Shown: one piece after another, positions 55,270 to 64,000 of the stretch | Layout of the letters: every line of letters starts with the position of its first letter | Numbering within the stretch: the first letter of the stretch is position 1 | Origin: Schistocephalus solidus | Lineage: Eukaryota > Platyhelminthes > Cestoda > Diphyllobothriidea > Diphyllobothriidae | Reading direction: 5' to 3' | Length of the DNA stretch: 64,000 nucleotides | NCBI GenBank assembly: GCA_017591395.1 | Contig: WEDG01007489.1 | Location: 1 to 64,000, forward strand | The notes under the pieces: generated by a model | What the model saw: only the letters and a program-made list of their open reading frames with translations | What the model was told of the DNA's origin: nothing | The model's database searches: none | Program-made: the position numbers and the translations under genes

Positions 55270-56203
55270 GTTAGAAGTCCAGTTGAAAATAAACTCCAGG
55301 GTTTGAGTTTTTTAACTTAAAGCGCCTCAACAGAATGAGACTGGCTTCCTGGCTACTGGTCAAGATAACTTTGAGAGGCCTAGGACGTGTTAATTTAGAT
55401 TGGCTTTCGGGCCGTTTTCCAAGGCAGAAGGCTTTTTCCAGTTCAATCGACGTCTTAGGTTCCAGCATATTGTTCAGGAGTTCATGAAAGTGGTTCATGT
55501 CTTCAGAAGATCGGTCTACTGGAGTCGCAGCTGTTGATTCAGGTAATCCCTATATTATGAACCTTTTTTCTGTCCATGGCATTTTTTGTAACAACGACGC
55601 TGTCTTCCACTATCTGGTGGGAAGGTTTCACGTTGCAAACTGGTGATGATGGAGAGGATGCTGATTGGCTATGTGTTGGCTTTGATCCGGTTTTTTTTTT
55701 GGTTTCGGCGAATTCCACGGGTTCATCGATTTTGAATGGCAGGTGGTAGTTTCTGTTGGGGAATCAATTACACTGCTTGTGCTTGGTGTGAGAATCTCAG
55801 TATTTCCTGTGGAGGACAAGGCAATGGTCAAAGCCCCGTGTTCGAGCTTTTTTGAGGAATCTCTCGAAGTCGGTTGTCCATTGGCTTTTTCCTTCTTGGT
55901 GTCAGTTTTGCGTTTTGGACGGATTTTTTTGTTTAAGGCGGATTATTTTTGTCCTGCGCCGGTGGTACTTGTTGTTCGGTAGCCGTAACAGCTGTCAAAG
56001 TTGTTGTTTGGATACCCTTTGATCGAGTATCAATGGTTTTGCTTCTGGTAAGTCGTTCAGTGGACTCCTGAGTGGCATCTACTGCTTTGGAGGTGCCTTT
56101 TAGCGCAGATTTTATTTGTCTTATCTCATCCTCGAGCTGGTTTAGCTTCATGAACAGTTTTTGAAAGCCTGCAAAAACGGCACTGTCGTCAATAGCTTGC
56201 ATA
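55270..56203 (-). pseudogene. LINE B ORF1 with coiled coil
   Basis: ATG at 56203 starts MQAIDDSAVFAGFQKLFMKL, followed by a coiled coil (LNQLEDEIRQIKSALKGTSK) and a Thr-rich stretch. 55831-55628 continues Ser/Thr/Pro-rich, and 55498-55271 reads ELEKAFCLGKRPESQSKLTR, RPLKVILTSSQEASLILLRR, the RxRPLKVxLxSxxxA pattern seen in CR1-type ORF1. Frames are broken between these blocks. Confidence 0.65.
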
Positions 56204-56225
56204 TTAATTTGAAAGAGCGCTCGCC

Positions 56226-56309
56226 CCCGTGATGAGGTGGTCGAGTGGTTAGCGAGCGTCGCTATCGCGTTGGTGGTCGCGGGTTCAATTCCGGCTTGCG
56301 GTATCACTT
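56226..56309 (+). tRNA. tRNA-like gene or pseudogene with Pol III terminator
   Basis: Contains A-box TGGTCGAGTGG and a perfect B-box GGTTCAATTCC. The ends GTGAT and ATCAC pair, and a TTTTT terminator follows directly (56305-56309). The T-stem has one mismatch. The anticodon stem is poor and the loop lacks T33, so the identity is unclear (a GCT triplet sits at the anticodon position in one fold). Probably a tRNA pseudogene or a SINE head. It touches the 5' end of the LINE B element. Confidence 0.55.
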
Positions 56310-56810
56310 TTTGAATTCTTGTGTGGTGACTTAAGAAGTAACAGGTGGCTAGGTGTAGGTTAACACTATCAGCGCTTTTAAACTAGCAGTATATAAATTA
56401 TCTACTCCACCTTTTTTGCAAATTAATGAAATCCCCCGAACGTTCTTAAACTACTTCTGCTAGTGAAAGTTGTTAAAATTATTTGTTTTAAAGAGTTACT
56501 CAATATAAATTGCACAATAAATTAGACAGAATATGGATAATGAACGACTCAGCCTGTTTTGTAGATACTCCTTTAGAAAGCCTGACGAGCAGTTAGAGCC
56601 TGGATTGGACTGGTAGGTTGTGTAGGCCAAGCCAAGATTTCCGGCAGGTTGCTCTATTTGGAGAACTGTCCTAGTCGAAAAAAAGTCCTCAGAAACCCTG
56701 GAGAGCCGTCAGAGAATGGATTGGACTGCTGTCTTGAATTTGCCTGCTCACGGTCAGTTGGAAATCTTCTAAGTAGCGGTGCTAAACGCACCGTGTTAGT
56801 CTAAGGATCG
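56310..56810. other. No gene recognised
   Basis: AT-rich; nothing recognised. Confidence 0.45.
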
Positions 56811-57290
56811 GATTAATAATAATAATAATAATAATAATAGTTGTATTTAATACCGGTTTACAGGCATTGTCAGATGAAATATTCAGTGGGTAGAGGCTGG
56901 CAGTGAAAAAACTCCTGAATATATATATCATTATAAGTGTTTTTCCTATTTTCATGTTATTCAGGAGAAAAACTGCCGCCTGTAAGGATGATAGCAATTC
57001 AGATCAGGGAAGGGCTAACACAATTGCAGTCTGTATGCAGTCTCTCTGTCTTTGCTAGGAACCGGGATTCTGCCTCAGGCAAGAAAGCATCCATGTACGG
57101 TCGCTCACTGTCTGCCGAAGAAGTCAAACGGATGCAGGCTGCTGAGACGGTGCCGTATCCCTCAAGGTAAAACCTGGGATCGAGTTCAGATGCCGCGCAC
57201 TCCATCGAACAGGAAAACAGATTCTACCGTGTCGGCGCCCAGAATTCTTGCAGGAGCTGGGGATCATACTTCCCTTTCACAGGGGACGTG
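56811..57290 (-). mobile_element. LINE 3' end with trinucleotide tail
   Basis: The minus strand ends in a TTA-unit tail (56813-56839), preceded by TGTAAACCGGTATTAAATAC and the bulged hairpin (56899-56977). Upstream text to ~57.29 kb has a short open frame without RT motifs. The layout (hairpin, ~60-100 bp, microsatellite tail) equals that of other LINE 3' ends here, but the family is not assigned. Confidence 0.55.
56899..56977 (-). other. Bulged hairpin, covarying version
   Basis: GGCAGT pairs with ACTGCC and CTCCTGAATA with TATTCAGGAG, again separated by A-runs (GAAAAAA and AAAA). The middle stem differs in sequence from the R1 version but keeps pairing, indicating selection or inheritance of the structure. 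Confidence 0.65.
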
Positions 57291-57339
57291 ATGGTTATAA
57301 ACACTGTAAGCCTGATCCCCACTGCATATTTTGTGTGAT

Positions 57340-58500
57340 ATTGCCTGTAAACCGGCATAATGTAAACTGACTTTCAAAAGCCTTTGATAGTGTTCCTCAC
57401 CGCAGGTTACTCTACAAAGTCCGAAGATCCGGAATAAGGAGAAATTTACTCAATTTGAAAGGCAACTTCTTGATAGGCCGATCACAGTCCATGTGCATGG
57501 ATAATGCGAAATCAATTTCCGTTCCAGTCGTGAGTGGTGTACCTCAGGGCTCCGTTCTTTGTCAGTGTTTGTATGAATGGATTGAACAGCACGGGAGTAA
57601 TGTTTGCAGGCGACATCAAGATATGGCAACCAATCCGATGCAGCACTGATGAACAGACTTTACAGGAAGGACTCAACCACCTATCTGCATGATCTGATAA
57701 ATGGCAGATGAAGTTCAATGTTGAGAAATGTGTCGCACTGTGGCAAAAAAGGAGTCAATCGAGATGGGCGACTCAAAGCAAAACGTCCTTGACGGAAGGT
57801 GCCTGTCAAATGTATCCGAACAAAAGCACTTGGGAATCGCCATCTTGTCTTCCCTCAAGCCCTCCACTTAATGTGTTAGGGTGGCCAAAAAGGCATAAAA
57901 TGTCCTGTTTGCCATTAATCGAACTTAAGTAGACATTGATAACGACATATTTGGAAAAATATATGGGACATTTATTCATTTACACCTGGAATATGGAGTT
58001 CAGGTATGGCAACCGTGGCTGTAAAAGATAAAAAAACTGCTGGAAAGGGTTCAAAGGAGGGCAACAAAATCGTGAAGGGTCAAAAGTCTATCGTACAAAT
58101 GCAGACTTAATGCTATTAACCTTTTGCCTCTTGAGTACAGGCAGATTCGAGGCGATCTCATACAGAAATACCGGCTTGTTAGGAATCAGGACTGTGCTCT
58201 ACACATAGAAGACTTTTTTCATTTGCCACAACAACTAACCTGCATAGGGATTCTCTGAAACTCCAAGGAACATTATCCCACCTCGATGTTCGTCGTCACT
58301 CATTTTCACAGCGAGTTCTTGGTGCCTGGAATGGACTCCCAGAGGACGTCTTGCGGGCGGACACGACAGATACATTCAAACATAAACTTGATTTATATTT
58401 GCTTGAAAAATACCGTTCATTCTTCCAGGAAGGCACTGCTAAATCACATTAAAGCTTCGTAGGTACCTGCACATAACGGCAATAAAGGTTATCTTAGATG
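57340..58500 (+). mobile_element. LINE B copy, RT core to 3' end
   Basis: Short frames: SFDSVPHRRLLYKV-like text at 57.38 kb, LIGRSQSMCMDNAKSI, VVSGVPQGSV, VMFAGDIKIWQPIRCSTDEQ (FAGD instead of FADD), then a decayed C-terminal domain (HRDSLKLQGTLSHLDVRRHS, LGAWNGLPEDVLRADTTDT, FKHKLDLYLLEKY). The 3' UTR has CAATAAAGGTTATCTTA near 58.48 kb. Confidence 0.75.
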
Positions 58501-58599
58501 CTTCCGGATGACTTTACCTAGATCTTAGAGTTAAAAAATATTTTATTTCTATGTGACTATGTTATTCACTACTTTATAGTCACATATTTATTTTAAATG

Positions 58600-58810
58600 G
58601 AATATCTTCGATGAGCTTATCCAACCTGGATGTTCTTCGCCCTTCGTTTTCCCAGCGAGTTTCAGTGCTTTGATCAAACTCCCAGAGGACGTCATACGAG
58701 CGGACAAGACCATCACATTCGAACATAAACTGTATTTATATTCACTTGACCATTAACGTTCAGTATTATAGGACGGAACTGCTACATCACACAAAAGTTT
58801 TGCTCATACA
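58600..58810 (+). repeat. Partial duplicate of the LINE B 3' coding end
   Basis: Repeats 58270-58465 at a ~340-bp offset (SNLDVLRPSFSQRV, LPEDVIRADKTITFEHKL in pieces, then ACTGCTACATCACA). Diverged by perhaps a fifth. Either a second truncated insertion or a tandem duplication. Confidence 0.65.
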
Positions 58811-59682
58811 TAGAGATAACGATGATATCTATTATTTGACAAAGATAATAAATAAATAAATTGTATATTTAAGACCCAGAGGGCCCCATAATTACAAACT
58901 TAGTACCGTGGTTTAAATAAATACAAAGTGGATAGTTGCTGCACTATATAGCATCCATATGAACAGCAGAAATGAGTAGTATGGTAAACATATCCGATTC
59001 AAAACGATTTGCCATTTTTAAAACAAAAGTCAACAATCTTTGGTATATACGGTGAACTGGAAAAGAAGTAGTAAAAAAAACACCATGGGTTAAATCGGAG
59101 GCGGAGTTCGGCGAGCCGCCAATCTAAAAAAAAATAGGAGAAAACAAATTGCTTCACTAAAAAATTAATAGCTTAATGCAATGGGATAGTATTGTGATGT
59201 TTCTGACAACGTATGAGGGTTCGGTAAGCTCCTTATCGGGTGAGAGATAATATAGCAGTCAGAGCTACTGTTTATAAACACCAGTGGAGGTGACAGAGGA
59301 CGAACTCATCGTAGACAACATGGTCAAAACGAAGAGGGGACAGTACAGGTCACGAGATAAGCATCGAGATGCAACCTTGCTGACTGCATAGTCCATCAAC
59401 AAAGAGGCGAACCCTAAGAACCCACCTCGATCATCAACAGAACCTGGAGACTATCGTCAAAGTTGCAAATTCTGAGAAAAGTATCAAGGTTGTCAAGAGT
59501 TGGCAATGCTAGTTTAAAAGGAGGGGAAGAATAAGAGACCAACATAATATCAAGGGAGCTGCCTCAAATTCCAGGAGGACCCTTTTCAAAATCCAAAAGT
59601 TGCGAGTTTGGGAAGGAAAAAGACAATAAGGACTTTATATACTCCGAAGTTAAATGTTTGCGTAATTTGGCTTTGAAAATAG

Positions 59683-60363
59683 CTAATGTAGACGACAACC
59701 TATTTTGCAGTGGAAGATTATTCCATATAAAAGCATATTTAGAGGCAAAACCTGAGACCGGTTAGTTGTGGAGCTACGGGGTAATGAAATGATAATGGAG
59801 AAATTACGAGTGGTATAGGCTCGATCTACCGGAGTGAGGGCGTTAATTCTTGGGAGATTTGGGCTAGATTTACCGCGAAACAGGAAGCAGAGAACGGCCT
59901 CGAGTCTTCTAACCCACAGAAATTTAATGTTTGCTAACTGGCATCTATCCGTATAAGAGATACTGGATCGAGGAAGAGAAAATAGTCTTCGAGTAAAAAC
60001 CCTCTGAACTTTTTCAATCTTACTGTGGTCAGAGGCGTTCATCAGCCCAAAGAGGGGACAGCAGTATTCTAGGATAGGAAGAACAAACATGCGGTATAGG
60101 TTTAACTTTATTTCCGGAAGGAAGGAATTATGTGATATAAAACCACACATCTGTGTAGCCTTTGCAGAAATTCGATCTTCATGAGGCGATAATGCTAGCT
60201 TATTCGTGTAACTTAGACATAAGTCTTTTATGGTTGATCGTTCTAAAAGTGTACTATTTTGAAATACTAGGGGTCCAAGAAGCTTGGCGGGGCCAAGACA
60301 CATGAAACTGCTCGTGGGTGGAGAAAATTCCATCTGACAAGTACAGCTCCGAAGTGAGAGCAT
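59683..60363 (-). pseudogene. LINE A1 RT C-terminal domain, 226-codon frame
   Basis: Reads FMCLGPAKLLGPLVFQNSTL, LSYTNKLALSPHEDRISAKA, NLYRMFVLPILEYCCPLFGL, SKIEKVQRVFTRRLFSLP, NIKFLWVRRLEAVLCFLFRG and ends with NRSQVLPLNMLLYGI. This region after the catalytic box (thumb and C-terminal domain with LPILEYxxPxW and IExVQRxFTRR) is typical of CR1/Jockey-type LINEs. The frame is intact from after the catalytic box to near its end. Confidence 0.85.
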
Positions 60364-61806
60364 AAGTAGATCAGTGTTGATTTTATCAACGCAGCTGTTG
60401 GCAGTGTCTTTAGAAAATGAATAAATGCACTTGAGATCGTCAGTGTAAACGAAATTTTGTGAATTTATGAGTAAAGTTGAAATTTCGTTTATGTACAGAA
60501 TGAAGAGAAGGGGACCTAGAACTGTGCCTTGAAAAACCCCACTCGTGATCGGCTGAGGCCTCGAATAGCTATTACCTACTAGGACCTTCTGCTGCGGTTA
60601 GACAAGTAGGAACCAATGAAATCAAAGAGAGAAGGCCGGATGCTGAGGGCTTCCATTTTCACCAGAAGACGTCTGTGCGGTACCTTGTCAAAGGATTTGC
60701 TCAGGTCAAAGTAGATCACAACCACTGACTGCTGCTCATTACGAAGGGAATTGACGAGGTAAAAAAAGCTAAGTGACACATTTTGCATGATCTCCCAGGA
60801 AGAAAACCATATTGCGAGTCGCTTAAGAGCTTATTTGCTAGGCAAAAGTCGAGAATTTGATTAAAAAATCTTTTTCAAGAAGTTTTGCTAGAGCTGGGGT
60901 TTTGTGAACGCCTCGATAATTATTTACGTCCGAACGATATCCCGACTTGAAGACAGGAAGCATAAAAGATGTCTTCCATGAGTCAGGAAAGAATCCGTTG
61001 AGAAGATAAACTGAGGATATATGGCTAAGCAATCGGGGGAAGCTCGGCACTCTCCTAATAACTGAGTTTGGAATACCGTCAGTCCCCGAAGAGTGCGAGT
61101 TTTTTAGACGAATTATTTGCTTGCGAATTAGTTCTAAGGAGAAATTAATAGTGCTGATAACATTCAATGAGGATGCCTGAAACGTCGGAACCGGTTCAGA
61201 TTCCATCGTAAGATGATTTGCAAAGAACGCACTAAACAGTTCTGCCTTGTCAGAGTCTTCGAGAACGAAGTTCTTGTCTTCGTTTAGTTATGGAGGATTT
61301 TCATAACCTCTTTTAGAGAAGGATCGACGGCGGAACAGTTAAGCAACAGATTTTACAGAGTTTGGCTCACTGAGTGCGCAAGATTCTCTCTGTCTGTCAC
61401 ATGCAAGACGAATCTTAGAGGCTTATTCAAACATTTCTACGATCCTTAGATGTACAGATAACGAACTATTATATTCATCTTTCAACTGCTTCCTCAATTT
61501 CTTTAGTCTTGGCAAAAGAAATTGAGGAATGGTGGATTCCGAGACGTAGGGCTTGACTATTTTGGTTGGCACAAGCTCCAGGATGTTATTTGAAACGACT
61601 GACAGGAAGTCGCAAAGACTTGCTGCGTCGTTCATGGAGGAGAGATTCTGTCAGTCCAATAAGTCCAAAAAGTTACCAATTAAGCTCATATCTGCGAGGT
61701 CAAAAGCATGATAGGTACGAACGGCACTAGCCTTTTTCGATGAAACAATCGGAAGGCAACAGTGAATTAGTGTATGGTCGTTTTTTCGAAGAGGCCCTGC
61801 TTAAAA

Positions 61807-62334
61807 TCAACGAAGATAGGGAGCAATGCCGTTTGTTAAAATCAGGTCTAAAATATGCTTGTCTCTCGTTGAAGAACGGACAAGCTGGGACCAATTAGAA
61901 AAATTGATGGTATCGAGGAAAGGCTGAAATCTAGGTGGACAATAGTTTAAAATCCAGTCAATTTCAGGTAAATTAAAATCTTCAGCGATTATTTTATTGT
62001 AAAAATTGGACTCCGAAATCAATATAAAAATTTCACAAAGTTTTGCATCATCAGCATCATCGGATGATGAATTTGGCGGGTTGTAAATACATCCGAGAAT
62101 CGCCTTTTGCCGGGGCGACAGGATAATGGATGCGAAGCAGTAATTACCAGAGAATGACGTAACATCTAGATCGAATGGGAAGTGCTTAAATGAAGCTTTA
62201 ATATAGAGAAGACAACCACCACCACGCTTGCTAATGCGGTCTTGACGGTAGAGATCATACTGGTCTATGACAAGCAAGGAGTCGGAAATTAAGGGATGGG
62301 TCCAAGATTTAGTTACATATAAAACATCGGGCAT
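61807..62334 (-). pseudogene. LINE A1 endonuclease, 175-codon frame
   Basis: AP-type endonuclease: MPDVLYVTKSWTHPLI (the catalytic Glu of the TES/TEW motif is changed to Lys), RGGGCLLYI, CFASIILSPRQKAILGCIYN, AEDFNLPEIDWI (the normal GDFN has become EDFN), DKHILDLILTNGIAP. Two catalytic-motif substitutions suggest it is inactive even though the frame is open. Confidence 0.8.
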
Positions 62335-62815
62335 TTACTCGAAAGCAATGTCTCTCAGTTGGACCATCTTATTTAAAACAGATCTAGCATAAAGTAATAT
62401 GACATCTAGCGTAGTTCGAGTATCAAAACTAGGGTTATCGTTACTTATAAAAAAGGAAAATTTGGTGGTGGGGAAGTAAACTGAAGAAAGAAAGGTGCGG
62501 ACGGAAAGTAAAATGGCTGCTTTCTACAATTATCTAAGCTGTTACTGCTAACTAAACTAAGATTATTGTAGAGAAACAGATTTGGGTGCTATCAATTGAG
62601 AGGAAGGCTATTTTCTGCGTTAGCGAAAATAGGAGGCCTATAAATAGGATTTTGAGGAATATTAGAATAATATGGGGGGAGAATAATATTTGAAAATGGA
62701 ACAAATTATGTTGGAAAACTGTTACCGTAAGGGGTAGTGTTAAATAATAGGGGAGCCTGAGAAGTTGATTGGTTGAACCTTCAGGATGACTGTGCCCAGA
62801 TTCCACTATTAAAAA

Positions 62816-62975
62816 TTTTTCACTCTACGTGAATATGATATTTACTTCTTTAAAATTGCGTGTATTTCGACTGCAATATTGCAGTTAAATTACTTTTATT
62901 AATAGGGTCTTCAAAAGCAATGTCTATTTCCCTTAAATAAACTGAACTATACTGAACTATATACACTTATTATAA
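62816..62975 (+). mobile_element. LINE B 3' terminus only
   Basis: AATAGGGTCTTCAAAAGC, CTATTTCCCTTAAATAAACT and a tail of TGAAC/TATAC units. Very short 5'-truncated insertion at the 5' border of the A1 element. Confidence 0.65.
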
Positions 62976-63131
62976 CTGTCATCAGGGGTTAAATGTTATG
63001 CATGGTCCTGGGTGATGTAGCTGCTAGCGTATGCGGGCTAATATGCCCACGTGGTTTGTAAAGGTGCGTGAACATTGCAGGCAGTCGAAGCCGGTGCGGT
63101 GGGTGTATGTTAGGGCTCCCGGTACTGGTTT

Positions 63132-63615
63132 CGGAATTTAGAATTTATATTTGGTTAGCGACGGGAAGGAACTGTCGAAACAACTTAGTACCGAAATAAA
63201 ATTATTATAAATGTTTGCAGATAAAATGTACAAATATGTAATATTGAAGGCAGAACTTGTCATGTTTGGGCAATAGTTTTGAAATTAATTGTGAACTAGA
63301 AAATAGGCAGTGAAAAAGCTCCTACCTTGAAAATGGAGGCAGATTTAAATAGACCTTCATTTTCGAAAAGAGGGTTGGAGAAACAACACTGCTTGGGAAA
63401 ATAAGTTAAGGCGGTAGAGTAGGCTAATACTGCAGTAACATTTCAGAATGAGATAATGAAACGTTGGTATGGTTCGTTCTTGATCAATAAGGCGCATTAG
63501 AAAAATCTCGTGAAAAGACGTCAGAGAACATAAGGCCTAAACCCTACAGGATCCAGAATTGAATTCTGATACTGGTAAGTATCCAAACGAAACAATGGGT
63601 TTTAGACTGCGTACG
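63132..63615 (-). repeat. R1 copy d
   Basis: Full-length R1 on the minus strand, from TTTTAGACTGCG at 63602 to the AAATTCTAAATTC-like end at 63132. Hairpin at 63306-63392 (GGCAGT, CTCCTACC, GGTTGGAG, ACTGC), with one G-T type change in the middle stem. Confidence 0.75.
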
Positions 63616-64000
63616 ACCATTAGGTCGCAGTGGGCGGGAGATCGGAAATGGTTGCATTGGTGGTGAGAGTGGGTGGGAAGGGATGCCAGTAGTGATCGTC
63701 GACGTTAAAAGATGTGGGTGTTGTGGCAGGAAGAGAGATGCCTTTGATCGAAGGCGGTGGGTCATTGGCACTATGATCAAAAATGGTGAGGTTGGTGGTC
63801 GTGGATGTCCTTATTTGAGATAGAGATGACTGTGGATGTGTTCGCGGGCGTGGCGGTTGATGTTGTCAAGATATTGCTGCATTGATTCCGAATATGTCCG
63901 ACGAGATCGATTCGTGCGTTGAAAGTGCGTCGATATTGTGGGCATGTTAAGAGGGTTTGAGCATTGGCACTGTGTATCCGGGGTGCTTATGACTTGCGAG
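63616..64000. other. GT-rich sequence, no gene recognised
   Basis: Purine/GT-biased sequence (for example GGTGGTGAGAGTGGGTGGG). A minus-strand open piece at 63780-63544 is low-complexity (His/Pro/Thr-rich) and probably not a gene. Confidence 0.4.

Larger units (their letters stand above)
51695..56224 (-). mobile_element. LINE B, near full length (ORF1, endonuclease, RT, 3' UTR)
   Basis: The most complete LINE B in the window, ~4.5 kb. The minus strand holds ORF1 (56203-55270), endonuclease (54953-54145), linker and RT (54160-52990), C-terminal domain (52980-52440) and a long 3' UTR that ends in AAATAGGGGATTCAAAGGTC and a tail of ATACTG units (51695-51720). The 3' UTR has a 9-bp perfect hairpin (51796-51816) and the bulged hairpin (51838-51888). 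The 5' end abuts a tRNA-like gene. Coding parts have several frameshifts. Confidence 0.85.
58843..62815 (-). mobile_element. LINE A1, longest copy (endonuclease, RT, C-terminus, 3' UTR)
   Basis: About 4 kb on the minus strand. From the 5' side: non-coding or short-frame leader (62.8-62.35 kb); endonuclease frame 62334-61807 (MPDVLYVTKSWTHPLISDSL, RGGGCLLYIKASF, NKIIAEDFNLPEIDWIL, STRDKHILDLILTNG); linker (61635-61423); RT in pieces (61206-60838: GTDGIPNSVIRRVPSFPRLL, PDSWKTSFMLPVFKSG; 60788-60579: VVVIYFDLSKSFDKVPHRRL; ~60.57-60.42 kb: GVFQGTVLGPLLFILYIN, then a TDDLKCIYSF-type box); C-terminal frame 60363-59683 (226 codons); 3' UTR with hairpin (59066-59155) and an ATAA-unit tail at 58843. 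Confidence 0.85.

Overview
This window is eukaryotic and made mostly of repeats. It has no operons, no bacterial gene spacing, and short GT-AG introns of 37-45 nt at three places (around 25.6-25.85 kb, 29.5 kb and 37.3 kb). Short introns of this size are known in tapeworms. Together with dense, decayed CR1/Jockey-type LINEs and a Ty3/Gypsy element of flatworm type, this suggests a parasitic flatworm, most likely a cestode. The species is inferred, not shown.

Names used below. LINE A1 and A2 are two related LINE families whose RT carries a YADD core. LINE B (with a divergent subfamily B3) is CR1-like, with an FADD core and a C-terminal domain of the RPHxEYAxxAWRPW / LEKVQRRATKLV / LRGHPxKL type. 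LINE C is known only from an endonuclease fragment. R1 and R2 are non-coding dispersed repeats.

Layout. 0.1-0.45 kb: R1. 0.93-2.18 kb: a satellite array of about 14 monomers of ~88 bp with alternating types. 2.2-22.3 kb: a pile of LINE fragments on both strands, including one clean nested insertion (B inside A2), one internally deleted A1, two R2 copies, a DUF7083-like gag remnant and a near-full-length minus-strand B element with ORF1. 22.3-38.2 kb: the least repetitive part. It holds an EnSpm/CMC-like transposase remnant, several exon-like pieces with good splice sites, a frameshifted METTL18-like histidine methyltransferase, a tRNA-Arg-derived SINE and a spliced DUF4806-like gene. 38.2-50.3 kb: LINE B copies around and inside a Ty3/Gypsy element (LTRs, PBS, gag, protease, RT, RNase H, integrase and PPT all recognisable, catalytic residues lost). 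50.5-63 kb: more LINEs, including a near-complete B element (51.7-56.2 kb) with a tRNA-like gene at its 5' edge and a long A1 element (58.8-62.8 kb). 63.1-63.6 kb: R1 again, in the same orientation as the copy at the window start.

How it works together. Almost all coding sequence is a record of nested transposition rather than functioning genes. The most intact LINE frame is the 466-codon RT of the B element at 45.8-47.2 kb, which sits inside the Gypsy RNase H region. A structural theme recurs: a hairpin with A/T-rich internal loops lies in the 3' regions of several different repeat families. Frameshifts are so common, even in the host-like METTL18 locus, that uncorrected assembly indels cannot be separated from real decay by reading alone.
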